This document shows positions 43,664 to 55,017 of a stretch of 64,000 nt of DNA, piece after piece (position 1 is the stretch's first letter; every line of letters begins with the position of its first letter). The notes under the pieces were generated by a model that worked only from the letters and a program-made list of their open reading frames with translations, searched no databases and was not told where the DNA came from. This stretch comes from Miscanthus floridulus (taxonomy: Eukaryota; Streptophyta; Magnoliopsida; Poales; Poaceae), in contig NC_089598.1 of the NCBI RefSeq assembly GCF_019320115.1, positions 31,825,983 to 31,889,982 on the forward strand, read 5' to 3'. The position numbers and the translations under genes were made by a program.

Positions 43664-46600
43664 CAATGTACTCGCAAGACTTACCCGACTAATGGGAATA
43701 GTTTCTCGACTCCAAGGAGTTTGATAGGCAATATGGTTTTATTATTATTTTTTGTTTGCGAAAAGCGTTACTAGGAGTACATCCTTAAGATCAAGTTTTA
43801 TTAGCAGTCATGATTACTTCATTAGCTAACCATTCTATGTAAGCACCAGTTCTACCTTCATGCAAGGGTTGAACAATCAGAACCATTTCTCCAACTTTCA
43901 TCTTCTAGTTCTTACTACGGTGATAGACCATAGCCAAGTCGTACCGTCTCACGAAAATAGCAATTCATGAACCAATGTATCCTAGCTAGGTACCCCAAAA
44001 CACACGCCCCTTTTGTATCCAGGCACAAATAAGACCAACCCATTCCACTCCTGTCACGGGGTCCAGGTCCCTGTTCAAACTTGGACTCTAAGCCCCTATG
44101 CTTGAGACCCGGTCTTAGTATGGTGCTTAGACCTCCACCTTTCCCCGCCTCCAATCAGTCAGTCCAGAAACAGCTGAAACCCATGATAAGAGCATAACGA
44201 GTCTTCCCACTCCTATAAGCAAGTATGTGCTTAGGATAATAAGTCTGTGACTAGACTACCATCCACAGCAACGGACGGTCCTTAATCGACACGAACAGGA
44301 AAAACAGTGTAACCAAGCTAAGCACCGTTGGCCATAGGATACAACCTGTTACACCCACCAATACCCATACCATATCCCTGCCTGGTCTCCATTTTTTCTT
44401 TCATTATTTTATCATGAGAGTAAATATAATAATCACTTATTATGAGTAACGACAGATTACTCACGCTACCGAAAACCTAAGCAGAGCAGCTACCCAAACC
44501 TGCAATAGTAAGACTCTGAGGACAGGTATATCTATGCATATGGTTTCCATGAAATTCCTATAACATAAATGCATATAACATATATAAACAGTAATTATCC
44601 AAAATAAGGGCTTATGCACCGGGGCTTGCCTTGGGCAGGCGCTGTGTTAGCTGAGTCAGCCAGTGATGGCTCCGGGACCTCCTCTTGCATGAGAATCTCC
44701 TCATACTCCTCGATGATCTCCTCAAACTCACGATTGCCGGTGGTCACGATCTCCGCCAACTCGTTCTCTACATGCATGCGATGATGATGCAACACTTAGC
44801 ATTTAAGCAATAGCAACTCCTAAACTAAGAATACATATACTAAGCTACTAAGCTATCTCTAATGACTAAGGTACTAAGCTAACTATCATCTTTACCAAGC
44901 AAGGTGTTGGGTTCAATGAACAAATACCTAGCTTTACAAATGAAGATATATCTTTATTTCTACTAATGATTTAATGTATATTTGAAACAAAGAGCATTTA
45001 CTACCGTAATGTTTAGTCTATTCTAAGGCTACAAAAATTATAGTGAGCACATAATAATACAATGAAGCTACCATAAAAATTTCAGGACTAATGCTATCAC
45101 CAATTTACCACAAAAATTTCTACAACATTTAACCTAATAATATTAAGCACTCTTAAATGATTTAATAGCCCCTGGTATCAATATGTATATATATGAACTA
45201 AATACACTAATACATAGAGCATAATTTTAGGAACCTAATAAAATTTGTTTCACAATTTTTGGACGCCTACATGATTTTATATGATTTACCAAAGATCAGC
45301 TCAAAAATTAAATTAGAAAACTATTTCTAATTCCTTAGGAAAAAGAAAAACAAATTCGCACTTACGGCCCACACGTGCAGCCCACGCGACACAGCGCACG
45401 CACATAGCGGCTCGCATGCGCGGCCCACAAGAGACGACCCGTGCCGGGGAAAGCTCGCGCGCGCTGGCGATTTAGCAAAAGAGACCTCGAACTTCTCCTA
45501 AAATACAACTAAGTCCTAACGCTATTTCCCCCTCTCTCAAACGTTCTCACTTAACCCCTTGGCCTTTCTGGAATTCCCCTATGCACACCCCCGGCGACCC
45601 AGCGCACGGCGGCGCTACGACCGGTGGCACAACGTGGCTGCGTCGACCACCTGGGACCTGTGCTGGCCCGTCGGTCGGGCCGACCTTTTACCTCAGTCCA
45701 ACCACCTACACCAAGCAGCAATGTGGGGTGGTAGAACGCGCTGGAGCGAGATGTAGCGACGTGCGGCTATTCGCGGCGGCGTCGTAGCTACCCCAGCGAT
45801 CCAGAGCACCTAAGAACCTAACTGGCTAGCGAGGGAGCATCAGTAGACTACCGTAGACCAAGCTGAGGTGACAGTTGGGGCAGAGGAGGAGGGAGGAGGG
45901 TTGGCCACGTACGGCCGAGCCGTGCAGCAACACACCGTGGCAGCATGATCGTGTCAGCGGTGATGGGGAGGCGGTAGCGGTTCTGCTGACATGCGCAAGG
46001 TGGAGTGGGAGGTGAGGCGAAGCTGGTGGTGCAAGTGAATTGGCTCGGGAGGGACGGTAGCAAGGCTGCTCTCGTCCACGGTCGGACGCGGCCTTATCGG
46101 CGCGACGGCGGGGAAAACTCCAAATTGGACCCTGGCCTTACACGGTTCAAAGCTGGGTGGGATCGGGTAGCGAGATGACGTGATGGTGAAGCCATGGATG
46201 CACTGAATTAAATGGAGGTGATCGTTCACTGGGCAAATTGGATGGCGTGGCTTGTGGCGGCGGTAGAGGGAGAAAGAGAGAGACGGGGCACGGCAAGTGG
46301 GCTTGGCTCGTCCTCGCCTTGGCGGGATGCGGTCGGCGTGATAGTCGCGTGTGTTTGCGACCGACATGGCCCGCGCATCGTGGTGCCATCAATGACAAGG
46401 CGATGATGAGCCCAGCCACATGCGCACGGCAAAGGTGGCATTGCACTTGGTCGGCAGCGACGCAGAGACGCAAAGGGAGGCACGGACATGACGGCGAGGC
46501 GACGGCACCGATAGCGGCTGCGTTGCGATGTGGGGCGGTCGGTAGTACGACAGCGCAGCGGGGCCGGCGGCAGCACCGCCCGGCTGCGCAAGCAGCAGCA

Positions 46601-47302
46601 GAGGCTTCGCGCGCCAAGAGCCAACGGCTGCCAGGCCATAGCCAAGCCAGAGCAGCCGTGGCTGGCCACGTGCGTGCGCGTGGGACAACCAGCGTGGCAA
46701 CGCCGAGCGCCCGAGCGTGGTGACCACGCCCACACGGCCAACCAGCCCAATTTTGAGTCGTGCACGAATTTTAAAGCGCCCAAAACAACTAAACGGTTGC
46801 TGTAGGAGCCAAACCATCTTCACCATGCTCAAGATGGCATATGAGACTACCAAATCGAGCTATAACACTACACCACCCCTTAACCCAATCTCTAAAAATA
46901 ATTTGCTAAACATAGCAATGTCTAGCTGTTGACAAACTTGGAAATTTTCTAAGTTTTTGAGCTGAACTTGATTTCAATTTACAATTTCTAGGCTAGTAGA
47001 AATATGAGCTAGTAATATCATTTTTCGACAGCAAGTATTTCACTGCCATCTACAAAGTTTGTACTTCAAACTTTATTTAAGTATCACACACACGTTCTAT
47101 AGTATTTTGTTTAATAAAAATTGGCTTTCAACCCTACTTGATATACATGAGCTATTGAATCAACTTTCATTTAGCATTTTTATTGATCATTTTAAGGTAT
47201 AAGAAATTTATCTACACACTCTATCACATGCATTAACACATAAATATGATACTCATGACATGTTTTAGTAATGATTTAGGGTGTAACACTGAGGATGTTA
47301 CA
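43664..47302 (-). mobile_element. Copy B of the TGTAACACC repeat family (minus orientation)
   Basis: Read leftward from 47302: TGTAACATCCTCAGTGTTACA, AT-rich block, GC-rich block (46780-45370), AT-rich block, then a short ORF (44795-44595) with ELAEIVTTGNREFEEIIEEY ending GKPRCI, then sequence homologous to copies A and C. It is cut at 43664 where it meets copy A head to tail in opposite orientation. The small acidic ORF recurs in diverged form in copy C (37340-37190). Confidence 0.5.
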
Positions 47303-48387
47303 AACAAGCATAGCAAGGACATTTACAAACATTAATAGACAAGCAACACGTCGTAGCGAGACTAGTGGTATACAACATTGTAGGTCGAACTCTCATCTTC
47401 TTCGCAACAACTTATTTCCGAGTTCACTAATATCAACCTAGCACAAGTAAGCAAGACAACCATTTGCATTTAAACACACAAGTGCAAGCTACCACATCAT
47501 GCTAGCACTCAACCACTACTACTCAAAGTTAAGCAACACTACTTAGGTAACATCTAAACATGTAGCATAAAAAGCATTTATTAACCTTAATCTAAACATC
47601 TAGTATATATAAAAGCTTAAATAATTACAACCATTGAATAAAAAGGTGGCGCACCAAACATCTCTCTTGGACATGAAAAATTTATGGGTGATACATCTTA
47701 ACTAAACATAACTACTGCATAAATTTCATAACTTCAGGATTAGCAGATTATTTACTAAACATTAATTAAGATTTAATGTCAATAAAAGCATGTGACACAT
47801 GATAGATCAATAACTCAGTAAATAAACATCCATTGGACATAAAATTTTTACCAGAGCAAACACACAACCATACTAATTTACCATAAAAACTTCACTACTG
47901 AAATTACCGAAACATCCTCTATTAATTTACCAAGAAAAACATAGATCTAAAAATACAGCTACAATTTTATACTAAAACATATGATATTATATATCTAACG
48001 CATAGATCTAGTCACGTGAAGTGTAACAAAACTAGTTTGGCATTTTTAGAATTTTTCTACAATTTACTATGAATTTTCAAAGTTTCTACCGATTTATATT
48101 AAAAAAGAAAAAAAATGAAAACCGTATAAGAGAAACACTTTACAACGAGACCCTGAGCTTTTCTGAATCAACCCGCAGTATAAGAACACTATTCACATGA
48201 GTCATGAGTTTCACATCTGGAACCAACAAAGAGTTTCTATTTGCATTTTACTCCCTCTCTTCTTCTTCTCTGTCGTTGCTGAGCAGAGGAGGGCCGCGGC
48301 CGGGCTGATTTCGGCTGGAGGGGCGCGGTCTGTGGCAACGAGTGGTGGTGTAGGAGCAGGCCCGAGCCAGCGCACACCAGGGGATGG

Positions 48388-50999
48388 TGAAGGGTCGAGA
48401 TGGCGACTAGAGGGGGGGTGAATAGTCTTTTCTAAAACTTAATCGCGTCGGCTAACCGATATAAATGCAGAATTAAAACTATCGGTCTAGCCAAGACTAT
48501 ACCCCACTATATATGTTCACTAGCACCTTGCAAAGATAACAATTATGCAACAAAGGTGCCGGGCTAGTTAGAGCTCTCATAAACAATTCTAGGAGCAAGG
48601 TTACACAAACCTATGCCACTAGTACTTTAAGCAACAAGGGAGCTCCTACACATGCTAGTAAGCAAAAGCACAAAGCCAACTAAGCTCACTAGCAATGCTC
48701 AATAACAAGGCAACCAATGCCAAATTAGAGAGCGCAAATACTTAGCTACACAAACTAAGCAATGTGACTAACAAGGTTAGACAAACCAAATTAGCCACGC
48801 AAAGGAGCTACTTCTATGCTACACAAGCAAGAAGGTAATTAGCAAGCTACACAAACTAACTAATTACTAAAGCAACAACACAAGCTCAATGTATATGAAA
48901 GTAATTGCAAGCTTGTGTAACGGGGATGCAAACCAACAGGAAGAACAAAGGTTGACACGATGATTTTTCTCCCGAGGTTCACGTGTTTGCCAACACGCTA
49001 GTCCCTGTTGTGTCGACCGCTCACTTGGTGGTTCGGCGGCTAATTAGCATCACCCGCTAAGCTCACATGTCAGGCGCCGCAAGAACCTACCCCTTGAGTG
49101 AGGGTAGCTCAATGACACGCTTTACTAGAGTTGCTCTTCGTGGCTCCCGCGGGGCGAGCACAATGCCCCTCACAAGCACTTCTCCGGAGCGCCGCACAAG
49201 CTTCTTACGCGCTTCGACGGAGACCACCACCAAGCCGTCTAGGAGGTGGCAACCTCCAAGAGTAACAAGCACCACCGGCTTGTAACTCGATCACCTAGTG
49301 CCACTCGATACAACCTCATGATGCAATCGCACTAGAATCGCTCACTCACACAATCGAATGATCACTATCAAGTATATGTGTGATGGAGGGCTCTCAAGCA
49401 CTCACAAGCATGGACACTAAGTCCCTTGAGGTGCTCAGCACCAGCCATGGCCGAAGGCCACTTCTATTTATAGCCCCAAGGGCTAAACTAGCCGTTACCC
49501 TTTCACTGGGCAAAAATCGGGCCGACCGGACGCTCCGGTCGTGTTGACCGGACGCTGGACCTCAGCGTCCGGTCACCCGCAGACGGCCACGTGTCCCGAT
49601 TCCAACGGTCACTTGACCTGACCGGACGTAGCAGCTTCAACTGACCGGACGCTGAACCCCCAGCGTCCGGTCGTTTTCAGTAAGGTACCGACCTCGACCG
49701 GACGCGTCCGGTCACACTTGATCGGACGCAGCCAGCGTCCGGTCACACTACAGCTTCTGCGTCATCGTACGTCAGCCTGACCGGACGCAGCCTGCCAGCG
49801 TCCGGTGCATTCAGATCCAGCGTCCGGTCAGTTGACCGACGCCAGCATCTTCGCGATCAACTCGTTTTCACTTCTAACTTCTTCACCCTTACTCCAATGT
49901 GCCAACCACACGGATTTGCATCCGGCGCAATAGAAAATAGGCATTTCATTTTCTCGAAAGCGTCGAATCGAGCAAGGGTGAAGAAGTTAGAAGTGAAAAC
50001 GAATTGATCGCGAAGATGCTGGCGTCGGTCAACTGACGGGACGCTGGATCTGAATGTCCCGGACGCTGGCAGGCTGCGTCCGGTCAGGCTGATGTACGAT
50101 GACGCAGAAGCTGGAGTGTGACCGGACGCTGGCTGCGTCCGATCAAGTGTGACCGGACGCGTCCGGTCGAGGTCGGTACCTTACCGGACGCTGGAGGGAG
50201 AGAGGGACCCAAACCCATCTCAACCCTGCAAACACCACCTCCTTTGTAAATGTGCCAACACCACCAAGTGTACACCACCATGTGTATGTATGTCAGCTTT
50301 TCATAATCATTTTCCAAAGGATGTTAGACACTCAACTTGCCACGCCACTCGATCCTAGCGACGATGCAAAGTTAGATCACTCGAGTGGCACTAGATGACC
50401 GATATGCAAATAAGTTTGCCCATCTTGATAGTACGGCCATCTATCCTAAACCCGGTCATAAACTTCTCTACACACCTATGACCGGTGAAATGAAATACCC
50501 TAGGTTATACCTTTGCCTTGCGTATTCCATTCCATCTCCTTCAATGTCGATGCAACACATGCACCAACACGATCAACAATGATATGATCCACTTCATATC
50601 ATCACATGATCATATTGGTTCATCAATCTTGACTCTACTTGCTCTTCACCGTTGCCATCATCCATCGGCGCCAAGTCTTGCTCAAGCTTTACCGCCACGC
50701 GGTCCATCACTCCAAAGCCTTCGACTTGCCCTTCACGCTTACAACCGGTCCATCAAGCCAAGTCTTGTCTTGATCTTCTCCACCTTGATCACATGACTCA
50801 ATGTCATGTCTCATGTGCATTTAAGCTCCTTCATCATCACATGTGTGAGCTTTGCAACATCTCCAAGCCATTTTCACCTTCATGGCATATGTTGCTCACA
50901 CAAATGTACCTGTGGGCTAATCACCTGTGTATCTCACATAAACACAATTAGTCCACCTAGATTGTCACTCAATTACCAAAACCAAACAAGAACCTTTCA
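48388..50999 (-). repeat. Copia-type LTR with GACCGGACGC cluster
   Basis: Runs on the minus strand from TGAAAGGTTCTTGTTTGG at 50999 to CGACCCTTCA at 48388. The promoter CTATAAATAG is at about 49464-49473 (minus). Upstream of it lie many GACCGGACGC/GCGTCCGGTC units (49530-50190). Closest relative in the window is the LTR at 57194-59130. Confidence 0.75.
49680..50184. repeat. Long palindrome: two 214-bp inverted arms
   Basis: Arms 49680-49893 and 49971-50184 are reverse complements of equal length with about seven mismatches by eye, separated by a 77-bp loop. The left arm is the one collinear with the related LTR, so the right arm is an inverted duplicate. Confidence 0.9.
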
Positions 51000-51570
51000 A
51001 TTAGTCGGACTTATCAGTCCAGAAACCAACCAGCAAACAGCTACGTGTCCATGCGGGCAAGCCAAGCAATCCACCCGGCCCGGCCCGGTTGCTTTCAGTG
51101 GCCATCTCCATCGACCGTCAGCACAGCATCGAGCCATCGACGCCGGCGCCGCCGTCCATTGCTATACTTTGCTAGCTAGCTGGACGCTCCAATTGATCGC
51201 TGCATTTTTCGTGTCTCCGTCCATGACGTGCCTCCCTCTTAGTTAGCGCTGCGCATTTGCGTTATTATTTCTACACTCTGCTGAACAAGTGCCGATGATG
51301 CCCGTGCCCGTGCCAGACCGGCGTTTCTGTACGTACGTGCGGCATGCAGGCTGCAGATTGAACAACTGCCCCGCCCTCTGGAGTGATCGTGAACTCTGGC
51401 GGCGTAGGCATCCATGCATGCTTGTACGACGAGATGCCCTGTCTGAAGTTCATACAAGGCTGGGGGCTGTTGTTGCTTCGTCAGGCTCCACCTAACGTGG
51501 CCGTGTCGCCGCTAATAGAGCTCTCCCCCGCGAGACCGTCAGCGACCACTAGAACGACAAGCAAGGCAAT

Positions 51571-51698
51571 GGCCCCGTTCGCTTTTCTTATAATTTATTT
51601 TTTTTCAACTTGTTTTTTCAACAGAAACAGTGTTTTCTCTCACAATAAATCAGCCGGAACAGTGTTTTAACTTATTTTTTCAGCGAAACGAACGGGAC
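51571..51698. mobile_element. hAT-type MITE
   Basis: Starts GGCCCCGTTCGCTT and ends CGAAACGAACGGGAC. The interior has GTGTTTTCTCTCACA like the copies at 32860 and 35672. Confidence 0.7.
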
Positions 51699-53126
51699 GT
51701 CTGGTCTAGTTTGGAGATACATGTATCTATCTCAACCTTTATATGTTGAATTGGATTAGGATAAAATTAAACTAAATTCTATTGTAATCCGATCCCAACA
51801 CAAGTGAATTGAGCTAGCGTGGCTCAATTACCAAAACCAAACAAGGACCTTTCAGATGGGCGCGGCTCTGCCGGGGGTGGAGCGTGGAGCCCCGGCCGTG
51901 TGCGCCGGCGACCGTGAACGGGCGGCTCTGCGGCGGGGGCGCGCCGACGGTGGGAGGTCCCAGGAGAGGGGCGCGGGAGGTATGCAGGGCCCGTGTGCAC
52001 CCGAGGGGGTGGGCGGCAGGGCCAGGGAGGAGCCGCGACAGGCTGGCCACGCACACGGCTGGGCGCGAGGTGCAGCGCGGTGACGGCGGACAAGGCAGCG
52101 GTGCTCCTACGCGCGATGGTTGCGCAGCGGTGGCGCGCGCAAGTGGGGAGGAGACAGTGGTGCTAGCGGTCGGTTCGTGGGGCGGGGTGGAGCGGCGAAA
52201 GCGGCACTGGCCAACAGCTCTGCTCGGGGCACGACCATGGCGGCGAGAGCGAGTAGCAGAGCAAGGGAGAGGCCGAGGGAGAGCAAGCAGGGCGCGAGCG
52301 ATTGAGCTAGGCGAGCTGGGCGTGCAGAAGATGAGAAGAACGCAGGCAAAGGGAGCAGCGCGGCATGGGCGCGGTGCGGCAGGGCGTGGGCGAGGCGGCG
52401 TGGCAACAAGGGCCAGCATGGGCAGCCTAGGCGGTGGCGTGGGTGACTTGAGCATGGCAGTGGCTATGTTGCCAAGTTGACGGCAGTTTGCCGAGCAAAC
52501 GGTCAAGAAACGGGCCCCACTCCCTTCACAAAAGATCTTCGTGAAATTGAGACTACCACTTTGCTTAAGAGACCAAGGTCATTAGGGAAGCTGATTAAAA
52601 GGTAATTAAGGCCAAAATTAGCAGTGTCAGCGAAAACGCTAAGCACTAAAAACTCTCCCAGGAAACAATATTTTATTCAAACTTTGAAGCACTAATTAAC
52701 CTATCAAACATGCAAACTGAGCACCAACAAGCACTCCACCACAAAGTTCATAACTTCTACTAAGTTTTTCACACGGCATATTTTAGAGTTTATTAATAAA
52801 TTATTTATTTATTCAGCGTTCAACAAGCTATCAAGCAATTAACACCAATTTGGGTTTGACATTTTTAAGCATTTTCTCAGTACTTTCCCAACATGAACCC
52901 TAAACAACTTTTGTTCACAAACTCATTTAGAGATGTTTAAGCACAAAAACAAAGTTGGTTAACATCACACATGTTGACTTTATTCACAAAGGTGATTTAA
53001 ACAAACATGTAATGTATCATATCATGCAAGAATTTATCACCAAGCATAGAAAACTTATTTATTAGGTTTTATTACGTCTTAAACTATTGTTAAACAGGTA
53101 CGTAACACCGGAGGTGTTACAACATA

Positions 53127-53386
53127 CTTCCTCCGTGTTCCTAAAGAAATTTGTTTTGAGGTTATCTTAAGTCAAATATTTTAAATTTTGACTACAAATA
53201 AATTCTTTTAGGGCTGAGTTTGAAAATATGAAAATGGTGTAAGTAGATTCACCTCGAAATGTAGTTCTATAAAAGTATATATTGACTATATTCTATAAAT
53301 ATTTTATAGCAAAAATTAGTAGTCAAAGTTAATTTTTTAGACTGTGTCGATTTCTAAAACGATTTTCTTTAGGGACATAGAGGGAG
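53127..53386. mobile_element. Stowaway MITE
   Basis: 260 bp, ends CTTCCTCCGTGTTCCTAAAG and CTTTAGGGACATAGAGGGAG (inverted), flanked by TA target duplications at 53125-53126 and 53387-53388. Confidence 0.85.
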
Positions 53387-53388
53387 TA

Positions 53389-54164
53389 ACAAAATGGATG
53401 AACTATAAAAAAGTTACGACGACTTATAATTTAAAATGGAAGGAGTGAGTTAATATTAGATGTGAACCATTAGCTACTAGTGTATCAACCAGGACAGTAG
53501 TCACGTGCAATCTACATAATAGACGAGAAATAATAATAATTACTAAATCGCCTAGGGTTTCGGATTGTTCTCAATTTGCTTGAAAGTGCACCTGACGATG
53601 CACATCATTAATTGGCAAATGTGTAATTCTTTCCGAATGTACTGTTTGTAACAAATGGATGAGATAAATTTAGTTGATCGATGCCAAAAGAAACGATTGT
53701 CGAGGTATATAGTGTAGAAAAAGGCCAGATGTGTAATCACATGAGTCAGTGTACTCCAACCTGCCTACTAATCGAATACTTTGGGATCAACTATGGGTAG
53801 GAGGAGGTAGTGTCACTGTCAAACCACTGAACCGGTAAGACAAGTAGCAAGCTGTGCACCTCAACCAATTTTCGAACGACGTATTGGACGGGCGCATGTT
53901 TGGAAACTGGAAAGCGCAGAAATCTCATCAACGTGAATTCAAAATCAACGTTTAGTCCAGTATCTACTCTAGAAGAAAAAAAACTATATAACACGTTATT
54001 TTCGGAACATAGAGAATCAAGTGATAGCTTGGACAATTAGCTGAGGTGGTCTTCGTACTTTGATTGCTTCTTTATTTTTGCAAGTCTGAAAATGTGACGA
54101 GAACCATATGACTGTTTTTCCCACCATTTTCATTTTTTCCATTTTCACCCGCACAGGACAATGC
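53389..54164. other. Intergenic, with one MITE remnant
   Basis: ACTTATAATTTAAAATGGAAGG near 53430 is the end of another Stowaway-like MITE. The rest shows no gene. Confidence 0.5.
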
Positions 54165-54174
54165 TACACAATCG

Positions 54175-54350
54175 ATTTGTAGCAACACACCCTTTTTTTA
54201 GGGGCGGCTACAGTGGTGGTGCCCGGGACCCGCTAGGCTAGTTGCCCCTACAAATCGAACAGTAGGGGCAGCTGGTGATATAAGTCGCCCCTACAAATGG
54301 TTTGATTTGTAGGATGGCTCATTCACCAGCCGCCGCTACAAAGCCCCAGT
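54175..54350. repeat. Left subterminal repeats of the CACTA element
   Basis: GCCCCTACAAATCG, AGTAGGGGCAGCTGG, CGCCCCTACAAATGG and GATTTGTAGGATGG alternate in orientation. Such arrays are the binding sites of the CACTA DNA-binding protein. Confidence 0.7.
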
Positions 54351-55017
54351 ACAAAGGCCCGACGCCCCCCTTCTTCCCCCTTAGGCCAGTTCCTATAGCC
54401 CGAGAGAGGAAGGGAGGGGGGCCTTGGGCACCTCCAAAAAATTGCTCTTTCAAAGGGAAGGTTTTGATATCATTTTCTTTGGTGGTGGAGAGGTTGTAGA
54501 AGGTAAGAAAATATTATTCCAAATATTTTTGAAAGTTTTAATGGTTGGTTAATGAGTAATTAGGGCTTTGCTTTTCTCTCTCTTCTATGGTGCTTGAGCC
54601 ATTTATGAAGCAAATTAGACCAAAGTTTTAAAGGTTCTAAGGTAAATTAGTTAGTGGAATAAGATTACACCCTTATTTAGTGGATCTTGCTTGATTTTAG
54701 TGGTTTATTAGTTAGTTTAATGGATGTGTCATGTAGATCTAGATTTAGAGCTAGGGTTTGGTTTTTTATTATTAATTACATTTTGCATGAAGGATAATGT
54801 GTAAAATATTAATGATTGCTAATTATTGTCTTTGAAATTGTTTGTTATTGTAACCAAGATATTAAATTGGAGAATTAAATATATATTTTTAATTAGGTCA
54901 TTAATTGTTCTCTAGAATGGTTTTTCAGGAAATTGCTAGTTATATATATGTGAATAATTAGTCCTTTATTTTTTTCTTGGATAGCTGCCGTATAAGATGT
55001 AGTGCAGGTAGTCTTGG
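54351..55017 (+). other. Leader and first intron of the CACTA transposase gene
   Basis: A GTAAG donor lies at about 54501 and an AG acceptor at about 55006, just before the coding start, so the stretch between is probably an intron in the 5' leader. Confidence 0.4.

Larger units (their letters stand above)
48388..51854 (-). mobile_element. Copia-type LTR insertion (long LTR plus 32-bp second end)
   Basis: Flanked by GATGG on both sides (48383-48387 and 51855-51859). Its outer ends are TGAAGGGTCG on the left and GGACCTTTCA on the right, so on the minus strand it starts TGAAAGG. A full-length LTR occupies 48388-50999. Beyond it, 51823-51854 repeats the first 32 bp of that LTR with one change, so a second LTR seems reduced to its tip. 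Between them (51000-51822) is unrelated sequence including a MITE. The LTR is related to 57194-59130. Confidence 0.6.
47303..53121 (-). mobile_element. Copy D of the TGTAACACC repeat family, interrupted
   Basis: Starts at 53121 on the minus strand with TGTAACACCTCCGGTGTTACG. The AT-rich block is followed by a GC-rich block (52500-51860) that is broken by the Copia-type insertion 48388-51854 and resumes at 48387-48250. AT-rich sequence continues to 47303 next to the start of copy B. No coding sequence is recognised. Confidence 0.45.

Noticed and set aside
46147..46853. ORFs of 150-185 codons on both strands
   Set aside because: Same situation in copy B: composition-driven frames, Arg/Ala/Cys-rich, mutually overlapping.
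51814..52506. 230-codon minus ORF and 198-codon plus ORF
   Set aside because: GC-rich block of copy D; both strands open, no domain.
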